From Mesostigma viride (lineage: Eukaryota > Streptophyta > Mesostigmatophyceae > Mesostigmatales > Mesostigmataceae), in assembly GCA_009746045.1 (NCBI GenBank), contig RPFO01000022.1, forward strand, positions 4,819,202 to 4,883,201: a DNA stretch of 64,000 nt, written 5' to 3'. The notes under the pieces were generated by a model, which was not told the origin of the DNA, made no database searches, and worked only from the letters and a program-made list of their open reading frames with translations. The translations under genes were made by a program, and so were the position numbers. Below, piece by piece: positions 36,326 through 47,883 of this stretch (the first letter of the stretch is position 1; each line of letters opens with the position of its first letter).

Positions 36326-39300
36326 ATGGCGAGTGAGTCTCCCAAGACGCTGAACAGTTTCATCCCGGTACGTAAAACCAAAAGAAATAATTATACCTGA
36401 ATGCCTGCATGCCTGGTCCTGGTGTCAAAATTGGACTTGGAGTTGGTTCAGGGTCGAGCTACAAAACTTGATAGGGGGATTGTGAGCCTAATGGCCCGGA
36501 TTTGTCGACCTCGGCATTCACAGGACTCTTTTGTTATTCTATTGCAAGTATTTCCTAATTCAGGCGATAGGAATTCTTTTCTGATTGGTGATCTACTTAT
36601 CCGTTTTTGGCGCTTTTGCGATTTGCCAGGAACTTTCTTCGATCTTCGGAGCGATTCCATGTGCAGATGACAAGGAGGTGCTTCGCCAGGCAAGTTTTCT
36701 CGACAGGCCATAACTATATGCGCTTCGCAGATAAGCCCTGCGCAACTACTAGTCGATGGGACCCGTTGCCGTGTTGAAGGTTAGTGGTCACCCCGCAACA
36801 TTATACACGTGCTGGCCGCATCTTGTCATGTTTTCCGAGGGGTAGTGATTCAGTAATTAAATTTCGTTAGCCTGGCATCTTGAGAGCACGCGAACATTAT
36901 GGTGGCCACTTGTATATGCCTTCGGTCGCTGTATTAGTGAAGTTTACTTTAATGTAGGGTACGTCGCACCCGTCGGATGTCGTTTGTCCTATGCCCTAAC
37001 GACAGGTATGAGCGTGCAAGGTACGATCCTGTGTTCGCGATCGGAATGAGGGTGTTCCGGATCAGTGCCAGTATAATGCTGACGCGTCAGCAATCACTAC
37101 AGCTTTGTGAGGTGATCACCGTTCTCTTTCGGGTCGAGGGTTCCGTAAGCAACCCCTAGCTGAATAACCCAGGGATGACCCCTTATTTGGACAAGCTATG
37201 ATGGACCCCTAGCTGATTATTTAGCTAGGGTGGACCCCTAGCTGATTATTTTAGCTAGGGTGGACCCCTATCTGATTAATTTAGCTAGGGTGGACCCCTA
37301 TCTGGGCAGGTGGACAATGTCCTCCTAACTCCTTGTATGCATTGAGGCTATTCACGCGTGGCCTGCTGCGACTGCATCGCGTTCCAGTCTTGCCGCTGTA
37401 CCCAGTAGGTATGGAACTTGCTGAGCACCCACTCTTATCCGAAGGCTGGCCTCTGCCGTTGCCTCGTACCACGGCTTGGCAAGGATACCCGGGGTTGGCT
37501 TCCGACCATGCTGCTCGATCCGATTATGCTATAGCGCCTGCCTCTCATGTTCCTTCAGTTGCTTGAAACTCGCCCATCCAACGCTTGATTGGACGCCTAT
37601 CCTTCTTTTTGGTAAATCCAAGCACAATATCATCCCGGACGACTCGACAAACACGGATACAACATTTTCCTAATCCACCCCCCTAGTACGCTGTAGTAAG
37701 ATGACAGCAGCCTCGAGCTTCCATGGTCCGGATCCTCCAGATTTTTGGCCTGCGCTGGTTGTCTCGTTGACATGATTGTAGTATTTACATTCCCTCATGG
37801 ATGTAAGTGTTTGCTTGGGAACGCTCTCCCTTTCCCCAACCCTGTTATACCCTGGGACTGGAACCAGATTATACCTTCGAACATTATTTACCTAGGACCC
37901 ACCTTAGACCCCTTCCATCCAACGCCTGCTGGGAGCGCCCTCGCTGTCCCAACCCTGCATCCTGGCGTTGGGCACCCCTCCGCAGGTGAACAAGTTCAAG
38001 GACGGCTTGGCCGAGTGCATGGAGTACGTGGAGGGGCTGCCAGGCGCCGGCACGGTACGAGGGGCAGGTTTCTTCTATATCTTTTACAACTACTAGAGGT
38101 AAGAGCAATATTTGGCTGAGTGCACGGAGTACGTGGAGGGGCTGCCGGGCGCCGGCACCGGGCACAGTATGAGGGGCAGGTTTCTTCTATATCTTTTATA
38201 ACTACGAGAGGTAAGCCGTAAGAGAATATTTGGCCGAGTGCATGGAGTACGTGGAGGGGCTGCCGGGCGCCGACACGGTACGAGGGGCAGTTTTCTCTTT
38301 GTTAATAAGAATAGGAATGTGGGGCCGAGTCGATGGGATGCGTAGTCAAGAATAGGTAAAGGTGTTGTACCAAGCCTTTGTAACTTTGACCAAAGGAGTA
38401 TTCAGAGAGACTGAGAGCGCTGACTACAGGATGCAGGTAAGAGCAGGCACATTCAGTGTGTGTGAGGATATGAGTTCCTTGTTTTGTTGTTCGTCGCGTT
38501 AGCCTTACCAATGCATCATCCCTTAGTTAGCCTTACCAATCCATTGTCCCTTAGTTAGCCTTACCAATCCATCGTCCCTTAGTTAGCTTTACCAATCCAT
38601 CGTCCCTTAGTAAGCCTTACCAATCCATCGTCCCTGAGTAAGCCTTACCAAGCCATCGTCCCTTAAGTTAGCCTTACCAATCCATTGTCCCTTAACCTTA
38701 TCAAGCCACCGTCCCTTAGTTTGCCTTATCAAGCCACCGTCCCTTAGTTAGCCTTACCAATCCATTGTCCCTTAACCTTATCAAACCATGGTCCCTTAAT
38801 TAGCCTTACCAATCCATGGTCCCTTAGTTAGCCTCACCAATCTGTCGTCCGTTGGTTAGCCGTATCAATGCATCAACCCCACTGGCTAGCCGCCAATAAC
38901 CATTAGACTCATTGGGTGCAGACCGCTGGCGCGCCGCCACTTGTCGACCGTCTTCTGTCTCGTCCCCTCGCTCAACTAGGAAGTTTCCCACGTGACGTAC
39001 GGTCCCTTAGCGAGGATACTCCAGTACCGTCCCCTGACGGGACTACACGTTTTCTGTCCGGTGGCATTCGTCACAGAGCACAGTACCCAGCATTCGTCAC
39101 AGAGCACAGTACCCAGAATGCCAAGGCGCTTCCTTAGGGAAGCATACAAGACTCGACTAGCTACGGTGAATTCGGTCCTATATGAACAGCCCAAGTGGTA
39201 TTTATATTCACAGACCAACCTGTGTTCACCAGTCTTATAATTGTTCACACCTTAGGTTTTCAGCGCCTGCATGGGGCTTGATCTCTGGCAAGGCGTGGAG

Positions 39301-40820
39301 ACTAGTCAGACTACCTAATACCTTGCATGACTAGCCTCCTCCTGCCCTTAGGCATGCAGCTGGGCTCGTCACCATGTACCTTGCCGTTGGCGTACTTATC
39401 CCGTGATAGGAACGTAACAAGCCATGCTGCAGGCTGTTCCTTGATGAGGAAGGGTTTTAACTCCATTCCTCCCCATAATTCCTTTCCATTATTCCTTCCC
39501 ACCATTCCTTCCCACCATTCCTTCCCACCATTCCTTACCATCATTCCTTCTCACCATTCCTTCCCACCATTCCTTCCCACCATTCCTTCCCACCATTCCT
39601 TCCCACCATTCCTTCCCACCATTCCTTCCCACCATTCCTTCCCACCATTCCTTCCCACCATTCCTTCCCACCATTCCTTCCCACAATTCCTTCCCACCAT
39701 TCCTTCCCATCATTCCCTCCCATCATTCCTTCCCAGCATGGAGAACGAGTCATCAGACACAGACAAGAGTAAGGCAGCCTTGCGCTTCCCTGGCCTTGCG
39801 CGGTTTTCCAGATGTCATGCTTGCGCTATTCGTTGAATTGATATGAACGCTCCCATTCAGAATATATCTCAGATCCTCGCAATGTCATGCCTGCGCCTGT
39901 TTTTCTCGTGGTATTAAATCTGTAACCCTGACAGACAAGCTCTCAGCTGCTGGCCAAGGAAGCGGCGGCAAGGCAGCGCTTGGATGCTAACAAGTAAGCC
40001 AATAATTATTATGTCATAAATAAATCGTACAAGCAATAGTCGAGGAATATAGCATGAGGGGGGGTATCGCATCTCTTTATGGCACACCCCTTCCCACACA
40101 TACAACTGGTCTATGTGATCCAGGTCAGGCAGCCAACGAATTCGGCACGCCACTGTTAGCTAGCCATGGTCGTTGCATCCAGCATCGGCTGGCACTATGT
40201 TCACATAGGTGAGGGTGACCCTACACCTATGGGGTGTGGCAGCCGGTGATCTCATTTCGCGTTTAATGCAAGGATTTGTTCACCGTAATTGCTCTGGGCT
40301 AGGAAAAGGCGAGACTAGAAAAGGCACTGCCATGGCTACCCCAGAAAAAGGGACTACGAGAAGGAATGCTACCGTATCAAGCATGTCGCTGAGCCATGAC
40401 ACCATCATCATCATCACCTAGGTGAGCCAATGCAAGTGTATGCAAACAAGTATGCAAATTGCGAGTTAATGTGTAGCCATTAACGGTCTTATGTGCCATA
40501 TCTAATGTTGTCTAGATTGGCTGCCCAAGTGGCATCTATGAGACCATGACTGTTTTGGCTGTCAAGTGTCAAGCCATATTTATAGCTTGAATTATTTTAC
40601 CTTGTTCTACCGCATGCCTCCTTTTGGCCCTGCAAGTTTTACTATCATGCTGCCCGCATGGCTGTCGTTGAAGGGCTTTCCCAAATTTGTTCTTCTTTCT
40701 TCCGACAGGCAAATGACACGTTTGGAGCTGAGTGCCGTGTGCGGTCATCGTTGCTATTGCAGGGCGTTTCTGGCACAGCTGCAGACCCTTGGCGACGCCA
40801 TCGCCGATGTTCGTCATTGA
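36326..40820 (+). CDS. Small four-exon protein, function unknown
   Basis: Four plus-strand exons with canonical splice sites and consistent phases: 36326-36367 (starts MASESPKTLNSFIP, donor GTACGT), 37986-38054 (acceptor CCGCAG, phase 0-0, contains KFKDGLAECMEYVEG), 39935-39993 or 39947-39993 (acceptor GACAG or CTCAG, contains LLAKEAAARQRLDANK, donor GTAAGC, phase 2) and 40763-40820 (acceptor ATTGCAG, contains FLAQLQTLGDAIADVRH then TGA). The joined product is about 71-75 residues, mostly helical with coiled-coil-like spacing in the second half. I do not recognise the family, and an exon may be missed in the 1.6-kb first intron. The second exon is partly copied twice downstream. TGTAA at 40967 fits a green-algal poly(A) signal. 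The introns hold several tandem arrays. Confidence 0.5.
37202..37305. repeat. Tandem palindromic repeat, about 29 bp x 3.5
   Basis: Units contain CCCCTAGCTGATTATTTAGC followed by TAGGG. Each unit has its own inverted repeat CCCTAGCT/AGCTAGGG; later units drift to CCCTATCT. Located in the first intron of the small gene. Confidence 0.9.
37986..38300 (+). repeat. Triplicated exon-end plus 5' splice-site segment
   Basis: The end of exon 2 (from GAGTGCATGGAGTACGTGGA) with its donor and about 50 bp of intron (ending TTTCTTCTATATC) is repeated at about 38115 and 38232 inside the following intron, with small changes. Confidence 0.85.
38498..38880. repeat. 28-bp minisatellite, about 13 copies
   Basis: Units read roughly TTAGCCTTACCAATCCAT then CGTCCCTTAG. 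Copies with shortened middles occur at about 38690 and 38770. Confidence 0.95.
39064..39116. repeat. 26-bp perfect duplication
   Basis: GCATTCGTCACAGAGCACAG followed by TACCCA occurs twice head to tail. Confidence 0.9.
39474..39737. repeat. 13-bp minisatellite, about 20 copies
   Basis: Unit CACCATTCCTTCC. Long open frames across it (GGKEWWEGMVGRN on the minus strand) are by-products of the 39-bp reading period. Confidence 0.95.
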
Positions 40821-41529
40821 GGGAGACAAGTCTTCCTGGATGCATGCAGTATGTGGCGCTCCAGCATCTTGTAAGGGCTGGTATCGTTGTCCTCGAGAGG
40901 GCCCTGGGAAAGCGCAATGACGGCGGAAACCGTGTGGTTGTCTAAGTAAGAAAGTAGGTACTTGCGTGTAATGCGCATGGGCATGCCACGGAGTACTATG
41001 CTAATCTCATTTTCATCGTTGTGATGGCAGTTGAGGCGGTAGTGTAGCGTCTATCCTCAGGGGCAATGATCTCCACCTGCGGACTTCTACCCTGGCTAGC
41101 GATGGGCCGCGGGGCCCGGGGGGAGAAAACAAGAGCATGCCCCTCGGGAAGGTGCTTATCGGCAGATGGCAGCCCATTATTTCTCCTTGTTTGTCATGCG
41201 GGCACGGAGTACAGAGTCGATAATCTATCATGCGGGCGCGGAGAACAGTGGTTGTCTAGGAATACCTGGTGGGCAGAGGATCTACGATGAAAACGCGAGG
41301 GAATTAATAAACCAGACTGATCCATGCTATGCTTATCCATGGACAATTGCCAGACTGCTGACGTTCACCGACATGCATGAATTCATGATCGATCATTCAT
41401 GAATTTTACTTGTTGGGTATAAAGCTGGTTGTCTCCTTGATAAAGGGAGCCCTAGCTTCTCTTGTACGGCATGCCTCAAATGGGTACATAGAATGAGACA
41501 ACCAGATAGATCGATGCTTGGGATCATTG
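40821..41529. other. Downstream flank of the small gene, no gene seen
   Basis: TGTAA occurs at about 40869 and 40967. A GGAGTACTATGCTAAT phrase at about 40991 recurs at about 44180 and, as a variant, 46244, each time near LINE sequence. Nothing else is supported. Confidence 0.4.
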
Positions 41530-41661
41530 ATTAATTAAACTCGTGCATCAGCTCCCGTTGGGGAGTCACGGAGCATTAACCCCGACGGATGGATGGATGG
41601 GTGGGTACGTACACGCAATCCTACCGGTCTAAGCTATCTACCGAAAAACAGTCCTACTCTA
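41530..41661 (-). mobile_element. LINE 3' end fragment (minus)
   Basis: TTAA tail (41530-41539) and hairpin (41540-41575, CTCCC-CAAC-GGGAG core with a small insert), then 3' untranslated sequence matching 44639-44700 (CCTACCGGTCTAAGCTATC). The plus-strand LINE at 41672 interrupts it. Confidence 0.8.
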
Positions 41662-41671
41662 TATCTATGAA

Positions 41672-42750
41672 CATCCTCAATGAGAAAGAGCACGGCGGGG
41701 TTAAACATGGCTACCGCCTGGCCGACCTGATTTATGCGGATGATGTCCACCACCCTCACCGCGCGCCCCGAGCACATTCAGACCTGGCTGGACTGTCTGG
41801 GCCTGGAGGCGAGGGCGGTGGGGTTGGAGATTAGTGTCAAAACTGAGGCGATGGTAATTGGGGCCTCCAGTACACCGCCGCTGCCGCGCCTGCTCGACGG
41901 GACGATGGTCCCGTTCCGCGATCGCTTCAAACTGTTAGGGAGCTGGCTCCCTGACACCGCCGACGACGTGGACACCCGCATCGGCCTGGCCTGGGCTAGG
42001 CTCCGTTCGCTCACCACCTACTGGCGCTCCAAGGGCCTGGGCGAGCACCGCAAGCGCATGCTCTTCAAGGTGCTCGTCCTCACGGTGCTCACGTATGGCG
42101 CCGAGGCGTGGACACTCACACCCACACTGGCAGCTAAGCTAAACGGCACAGTTTACAGGATGCTCCGACAGGTCCTGAACGTAGGGTTTTCCAAGCGCCC
42201 GTCATTAGAGTCTTTGTATCAGGGCATGCCTCGTATTTCGGACGAGATTAGACAGCGTAGGATAGCATTTGTAGGACACCTTGCTCGCACCAGCCAGGTC
42301 GACACCGCCCTTGGTCTGGCAGGCCCCTAGCGGCTTGGCCAGCCAGGGCGGCACATTCTGACCTAGCCTGGCCCCAAGGGCATTGCCAAAAAGGTAGGGA
42401 AACATGTCACGAACTACGTACAGATGTTGCTGGATAACCTACTGGTCCCAACCCAGTTTGAATACCGCATCCACTCTCTCTCCCTTCTTTGGACTGCCAT
42501 GCAGAACAAGACGCGGTGGCAGAAGATTGTCAAGGCTAGCTCACACGCCCGACCCTGTGGGCAAGCCCCCTCCCCCCAAGAGGAGGAGGCGTTTTGATGA
42601 GTAGGGCAGTTAGGATTTTTCTAGACTAGGTAGATTAGCGTTAGGATAGTTAGATTACGTGGCTCTCTCCTTTCCACCACCCATCAAGGAATATGTGCTA
42701 CATGATCTCCCAACGAAGGCATGTTATAATTTAATTTTAATTTAATTTAA
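41672..42750 (+). mobile_element. 5'-truncated LINE with 10-bp target-site duplication
   Basis: Flanked by TATCTATGAA at 41662-41671 and 42751-42760. It starts just upstream of the reverse-transcriptase YADD motif (41729-41740) and ends with the hairpin ACATG-AT-CTCC-CAAC-GAAG-G-CATGT at 42700-42724 plus an AATTTAATTT tail. It inserted into the minus-strand LINE 3' end at 41530-41661. Confidence 0.9.
41690..42604 (+). pseudogene. LINE reverse transcriptase C-terminal fragment
   Basis: Begins RLADLIYADD. After a frameshift it continues IQTWLDCLGLEARAVGLEIS, then LLGSWLPD, KVLVLTVLTYGAEAWTLT, SLESLYQGMPRI and RRIAFVGHLARTSQVDTA. A TAG at 42328 and a later frameshift break the C-terminal tail, which ends in a Pro/Lys/Arg-rich stretch by 42604. 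The order matches the C-terminal third of ORF2 at 10826-13893 and is clearly homologous to 46900-47443. Confidence 0.9.
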
Positions 42751-42789
42751 TATCTATGAAGTAAGACAACTATGCCTAGCTGGACGCAT

Positions 42790-43030
42790 GGCGATCCGAT
42801 GGTCCCCACGACCCTAGGGGACTTGTCTAGCATGCAACCCACGTGTGCAAACGTGCGGCGTCCCCACTGCAGGGGGGTTGTTGTCCTCTACATGATCGGA
42901 GCCCACTTGGCCTTCTCCATCATCTTTTTCCTTAAATCATGGAGAGGCCCCCCATGTCCTATACAAGCTGCTCTTTGAAGGTGCGGGCCTTGCGGCGTCT
43001 AACCTGGCTAGCTGGGCCCGGCGTCTAACC
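42790..43030 (-). mobile_element. LINE ORF2 C-terminal remnant (minus)
   Basis: Closely similar to 44790-44945, for example CTTTGAAGGTGCGGGCCTTG followed by CGGCGTCTAAC. It encodes the last part of ORF2 (KARTFKEQL) and following sequence. No hairpin is attached. Confidence 0.7.
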
Positions 43031-43099
43031 TGGCTGGATCATTGATATTGCAGGCAATGTACATAGTCATCTCACATGAGATAACTGCAGGCTCTGCAA

Positions 43100-44165
43100 T
43101 GGTCCAGATTCTCATGATTTCTGGCCTGCGCTGGTTGTCTCCTTGATCTTGCAAGGCTACACATTTCCATATCTACATTCATATCCATCATGCATCCTGA
43201 ACGACTCGAGAACGCGGATAATTAAGATACTGCAACCGCAGGCTCAAGCCACCATGGTCCGGATCTCTCCAGATTTCGATCGATCTGGCCTGCGCTGGTT
43301 GTCTCATCGATACTTGCGTGCCATGCGCAGCTAGGGGTTCGGTGCTGCCCCTTGGCACAACTACTAGCTCTACAAACAGGTCGTGGACCGGCTGGATCGC
43401 GTAGTATCTCTGCATGCACATCTGAACCCTGCGATGCCAGATCTCCTTTGCGGACATTCCGAGCTTGGCACTGGATTCGTTGTCCACATCGTCGCGTCGC
43501 TGCAGCAACACGATGTTTTCTGGCAATGATACGCGGGCCGGCTTTTGGTTCCCGCCGCACATTTGAAAGTGCTGTCCACCGGATTTTTGCCTTTGCACCG
43601 TGTGCAGTTCTTGGACGTTTGGAATCATGGCATGGCTAGCTAACGTAATGACTGACTAGCTAGACCTTTTCCGTGATTTTCCATTTGCGGTATTTCCTCG
43701 TAATTAAATGGTGCCCAGGAGAGCGATCCGATCGGCAGCAATGGTGCTCACCACTAGACACTCCCGGCCAGTTAGGCTCGAAACACACGCCCTGATCAAG
43801 CATGCTGTTTCCGGCCCCACCGTCTAGGTCATCTAGTCGCTCGACATGTAAGCCAGCCATAATTTCGATGCACAAGGCTACACATTTCCATCACCATTCA
43901 TCTTTATCATCCTGAACGACTCGAACACGCGGACAAGATAACGGCAGGCTCGAGCTACCATGGTCCGGATTCTCTCGGTCGATTTCTGGCCTGCGCTAGC
44001 TGGTTGTCTCCTTGATAATTTCAACGCACAAGGCTACACATTTCCATCTCCATTCATATTCATCATCCTGAATTCGACTCGAAAACGCGGACAAGATAAC
44101 GGCAGGCTTGAGCTACCATGGTCCGGATTCTCCCGATTTCTGGCCTGCGCTGGTTGTCTCAGCTT
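43100..44165. repeat. Dispersed and tandem repeat with GGCCTGCGCTGGTTGTCTC core
   Basis: Four copies (cores at about 43123, 43287, 43988 and 44142) of a roughly 145-bp unit: ACAAGGCTACACATTTCCAT, a CATCCTGAACGACTCGA phrase, CCATGGTCCGGAT and the core. Other copies of the core lie at 37749 and 48238 (plus) and at 46668 and about 51500 (minus). Confidence 0.85.
43330..43628 (-). pseudogene. Hypothetical frame between repeats
   Basis: About 100 codons from an ATG at 43628 with balanced composition (ARVSLPENIVLLQRRDDV, then EIWHRRVQMCMQRYY). It runs into repeat sequence at its C-terminus. No family recognised; it may be a transposon gene fragment. Confidence 0.25.
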
Positions 44166-44190
44166 GATATGCATGAATGGAGTACTATGC

Positions 44191-44370
44191 TAATTAATTA
44201 GGAACATAACTCCGTCGGGAGTAAATGTAGCACATATCCCAGAGAAGGGGCATATGGCTTTTAATACATTCTCAGCTACTTCCTGCAAGGGTGGGAATGT
44301 ATTTAAACGACACTTGCTCGAGGTGCACCAGGGCACCTGCACCCCCAGGATCTATCAAGCTATACCCAGC
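44191..44370 (-). mobile_element. LINE-type 3' end (hairpin and tail), minus
   Basis: TTAATTAATTA tail at 44191-44200. The hairpin at 44201-44227 on the minus strand reads ACATTTACTCC-CGAC-GGAGTTATGT. The following 150 bp matches 46472-46595, including GCACCAGGGCACCTGCACC. No coding part is recognised. Confidence 0.75.
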
Positions 44371-44554
44371 GAAGGGGGAGCCTGTCATGGTGGGGGAAGA
44401 TCAACGTGGCTATATACAAAAGCTAGGCATGGCTTCTCATCAGAGAGTGACACTCTGTATACGCAGGGCTGAGCTAATTCTTATAAGGCATCATCCATGG
44501 GGGGTCCCATTATAGGCAGGGCGTGGCTAAATTCTTAATGCATCATCCATGGCC

Positions 44555-46250
44555 ATTAATTAACTAATTAATTAATTAATTAATTGATTGATTAATTAAT
44601 TAATTAGACTCGTGCTCCCGCTGGGGAGTCACGGAGCATTAACCCCGATGGATGGATGGGTGGGTGCAAACAGTCCTACCGGTCTAAGCTATCGACATCA
44701 GCTACCTACGACATCTATCTAACAGCATTACTAACTACAACATCTATCTATACAGCACTGGCATGCCTCCCACGGGCTTGCACACGCGGGCGCTTCCCCA
44801 CAGGGGGGGGCTCGTTGTCCTCGATGACCTGGGCCCACTTGGCCTTGTCCATCATCTTCTTCCAAATCACGGAGAGGCCTAGGCCCCCCATGTCAGGACT
44901 CTACTAGCTGTTCTTTGAAGGTGCGGGCCTTGCGGCGTCTAACATTAGGGGGCCCAGCCCACGTCAGGAGGTGCCGGTCAGGCTGAGCTGGTCGCAGTCC
45001 CGCGGGGGGGCCACGTGAGGTGTCTACCTGGTTGGTGCGAGCTAGGTGCCCTACGAGCTGCAGGCGCCGCTGAGCACTTAATGGTGCTGGTGATATATGG
45101 CATGCCCTGGTACAGGTCCTCATTGCGGACATGAGCAGCATATCCTACTCTGAAAATGGAACGCAGCATGTTGGTGACCGCGCCGTCCAACTTGCGGGCC
45201 AGGTCGGCGGTGAGGGTCCACGTCTCGGCCCCATTAATTAATTAATTAATAAGCACGTGACTGCGTCACGTGGGTGCCAATACAGAGTAAAGGAACCTTC
45301 AACCCTATATACACAGTGAGAAGGAGGGAGGGCGCCCTAGCTTCTCTCACTGCCGCAGGTGGGCAGGCCACAGAGCGCTCTCTCCACGGCATGGTGCCGG
45401 GGCGCAACACTGTGGGTGCAATACAACCAGTGCAATACCATAGGTAGGCTGACGCATAGCTTATGCTACAAATGTGAGGTGGGCTCAAGACGTCGGCTAA
45501 TTAAGGCGCAAGCTGATGGCCACAAGGTGCCAGAGCTAATTGAAGGTACTATAACGCTGTGCGCTAATATCGTTTCAAGTGCTGTAATGCCTAAGCTATC
45601 CCATCATCGATTGCCCCCATCTAGACAACTAGCTGGAGTGCTCTATCCCGGGGAAGCCCGGGGGGGCTTCCACAGTTTCTTGCTCGGCCCCATACGTGAG
45701 AACAGGAAGGACGAGGACCTTGAACAGGTCCTGTTTCTCGATCTTGCCCAGGGGCTTGCGCCACAGGGCCCGGTACTGGCGTAAAGCGTGCCAGGCGAGG
45801 GAGATGTGGTGGTCCACATCAACCTCGCAGCTGGGGAGCAGGCTGCCCAGCAGCTTGACGCGGTCACGATACAGGACTCGGGAGCCGTCGAGGAGATAGA
45901 GGGGCCATCCAGGCGGCCGACTCCATGGCCATTATGGGCGCACATGCGCTGGGGCCGCGTGGTAGGCTAAGCCTTACTAATCTACACTACTGCTATATTC
46001 CCTAGACTGGGGGTGCCTGCCAAGGCTTGTGGTCGACGTGGATGACGCCCCCCCTCCAGTATACCGGTTTCCCCCCTGCGCTTTGCCGTATCTGGAGGTA
46101 CCTAGGTCGGCCATAGCTCGCATCTCCGTTGTTGCTGGGCCAGGGTCAGGTCGTCGTCCAGCGTGACGTGAGTCCTCGAGAGCTTCTTGCGGTTTTTAAG
46201 AAACAACAGCTTGTCCGCCATGTACTTAAAGGTGAGGTAGGGGAGTACTA
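44555..46250 (-). mobile_element. LINE copy (minus), interrupted by a nested LINE
   Basis: From high to low coordinates: an ORF1 C-terminal fragment (46240-45990, with TLDDDLTLAQQQ and a KPVYWRGG-like stretch), then ORF2 C-terminal sequence (45960-45694) reading RDRVKLLGSLLP and KVLVLPVLTYGAE. A nested insertion follows (45235-45682). ORF2 resumes at 45223-44893 with TWTLTADLARKLDG, NEDLYQGMPYI and RRLQLVGHLARTNQVDTS. The 3' region ends in hairpin 44638-44607 (CTCCC-CAGC-GGGAG) and a long TTAA/TTGA tail to 44555. Most of ORF2 (endonuclease and the RT core) is missing. Confidence 0.8.
45235..45682 (-). mobile_element. Nested 5'-truncated LINE with 11-bp duplication
   Basis: CTCGGCCCCAT (plus strand) flanks it at 45224-45234 and 45683-45693. 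It interrupts the host LINE between TYGAE and TWTLT of ORF2. It carries the perfect CACGTGAC/GTCACGTG hairpin (45254-45272) and a TTAA tail (45235-45250), so it belongs to the same 3'-end family as the LINE at 10815-14133. Confidence 0.92.
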
Positions 46251-46420
46251 TGCTGATCATGGATAATACAATAACACAGAAGCTGCCAAGGTACATCAGT
46301 ACCCTGACCGGTCTTTGTGCGTTTCCTTTCAGACAACTACTTATGTACGCCTTACACAACATTATCTGTCATGCGTCATGGAATAGTTGTCTCACTTAAT
46401 AGTCAACTTGTCGGCCACTG

Positions 46421-46595
46421 ATTAATTAATTAATTGATTAGGAACATAAAGTTCTCCGTTGGGAGTATATGTAGTACATATCCCTGAGAATATGGCTTAA
46501 AATACATTCTGGGCTACCTCCTGCAGGGGTGGGATGTAAACAACACTTGCTCTAGGTGCACCAAGGGCACCTGCACCACCATGCTGTACGTCTCG
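46421..46595 (-). mobile_element. LINE-type 3' end (hairpin and tail), minus
   Basis: TTAA/TTGA tail at 46421-46440. The hairpin at 46441-46472 on the minus strand has core CTCC-CAAC-GGAG between ACATATA and TTTATGT. The following sequence matches 44228-44370. Confidence 0.75.
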
Positions 46596-46898
46596 GGCTC
46601 GACCCAACTAAGGGGGGGGTCCCACGGATGCGTACTGCCAATTCAGCTTTAGACCTGTGCACATCAAGGAGACAACCAGCGCAGGCCCTGTCGGGAGAAT
46701 CCGGACCATGGTAGCTCGAGCCTGCTATGCACATATGACCAAGACAGTCTTGATCCTGCTTTCCTGCGACGACGCTACCGGAATGTGTCCATGTTTGGCG
46801 CAAGGGGTTGTTTGCTTGAACGCTTGTTGCCTTTTGTTCAATCCATGACTTACCGCGGGACCGCATGTAATTAATGTCAATTGCCTTATCGGGACTGC

Positions 46899-47581
46899 GC
46901 ATGCTCTTCAAGATCCTCGTCCTCACGGTGCTTACGTATGGCGCCAAGGCGTGGACACTCACGGACACACTGGCGGCTAAGCTAGACGGCACGGTTTACA
47001 GGATGCTCCGACAGGTCCTGAATGTAGGGTTTTCCAAGCGTAGGTCATTAGAGTCTTTGTATCAGGGGATGCCTCGTATTTTGGTCGAGATTAGGCAGCG
47101 TAGGATAGCATTTGTAGGACATCTTGCTCGCACCAGCCAGGTCGACACCGCCCTTGGTCTGGCTGGCCCCCAGCGGCTTGGCCAACCAGGGCGGCATATC
47201 TTGACCTGGCCTGGCCCCAAGGACATTCCTAGGAAGCTAGGTTAACCTGCCATGAACTACACCCAGATGTTGCTGGCCGACCTCGTGGTCCCAGCCCAGT
47301 TTGAACACCGCATCCACTACCTCTCCCTTCTTTGGACTGCCATGCAGAAAAAGAAGAGGTGGCAGAAGATTGTCCAGGCCCACACGCCAGCCCCTGTGGG
47401 CAAGCCCCCTCCCCCCAAGAGGAAGGGTCGTTTTGCTGAGTAGTGTAGTTAGGATTTTCTAGACTAGATATATTAGAGATAGGTTAGTTCGATTACGCGG
47501 CTTTGTCCACCTCCACCCACCCAGCAAGGAATATGTGCTACATGATCTCCCAACGGAGGCATGTTATAATTTAATTTAATT
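46899..47581 (+). mobile_element. 5'-truncated LINE with 13-bp target-site duplication
   Basis: TTATCGGGACTGC flanks it exactly at 46886-46898 and 47582-47594. It begins inside ORF2 (LFKILVLTVLTYGAKAWTLT), reads through SLESLYQGMPRI and VGHLARTSQVDTA, has a stop at 47243, and continues NYTQMLLADLVVPAQFEHRI to a stop at 47443. Hairpin ACATG-AT-CTCC-CAAC-GGAG-G-CATGT at 47540-47564 and an AATTTAATTT tail follow. The protein closely matches 42060-42604. Confidence 0.95.
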
Positions 47582-47734
47582 TTATCGGGACTGCATCCGA
47601 TTGAAGGGATCACCGGGGGCACTGGAATGCGTTTTGGGGGGCCTATGTGCACAGTCCCAGGCTCTCTCTGCAAGTTGCAGAGCCACGTGTCACCGCCCCA
47701 CTCGCTGGAGTTGCCAGATGCCATGATGTGTGTG

Positions 47735-47880
47735 TGGGTAAAGCGAAGAGCAGGTACATATAACGTGGAATACATGAGGAGGTATGTGTGGGTAAAGCGA
47801 AGAGCAGGTACGCCTGTAGTCGTATACATGAGGAGGTATTGTGGTTCAAGCGAACAGCAGGTACATATATGAAGTGAGAC
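47735..47880. repeat. Tandem repeat, about 54 bp x 3
   Basis: Units share GTAAAGCGAAGAGCAGGTAC and TACATGAGGAGGTAT. The last copy is diverged. Confidence 0.85.
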
Positions 47881-47883
47881 AAC

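Noticed and set aside
37986-38054. Resemblance of exon 2 of the small gene to Hairy/HES Orange domains
   Set aside because: The match is a few residues only, and that family is animal-type; no bHLH is present.
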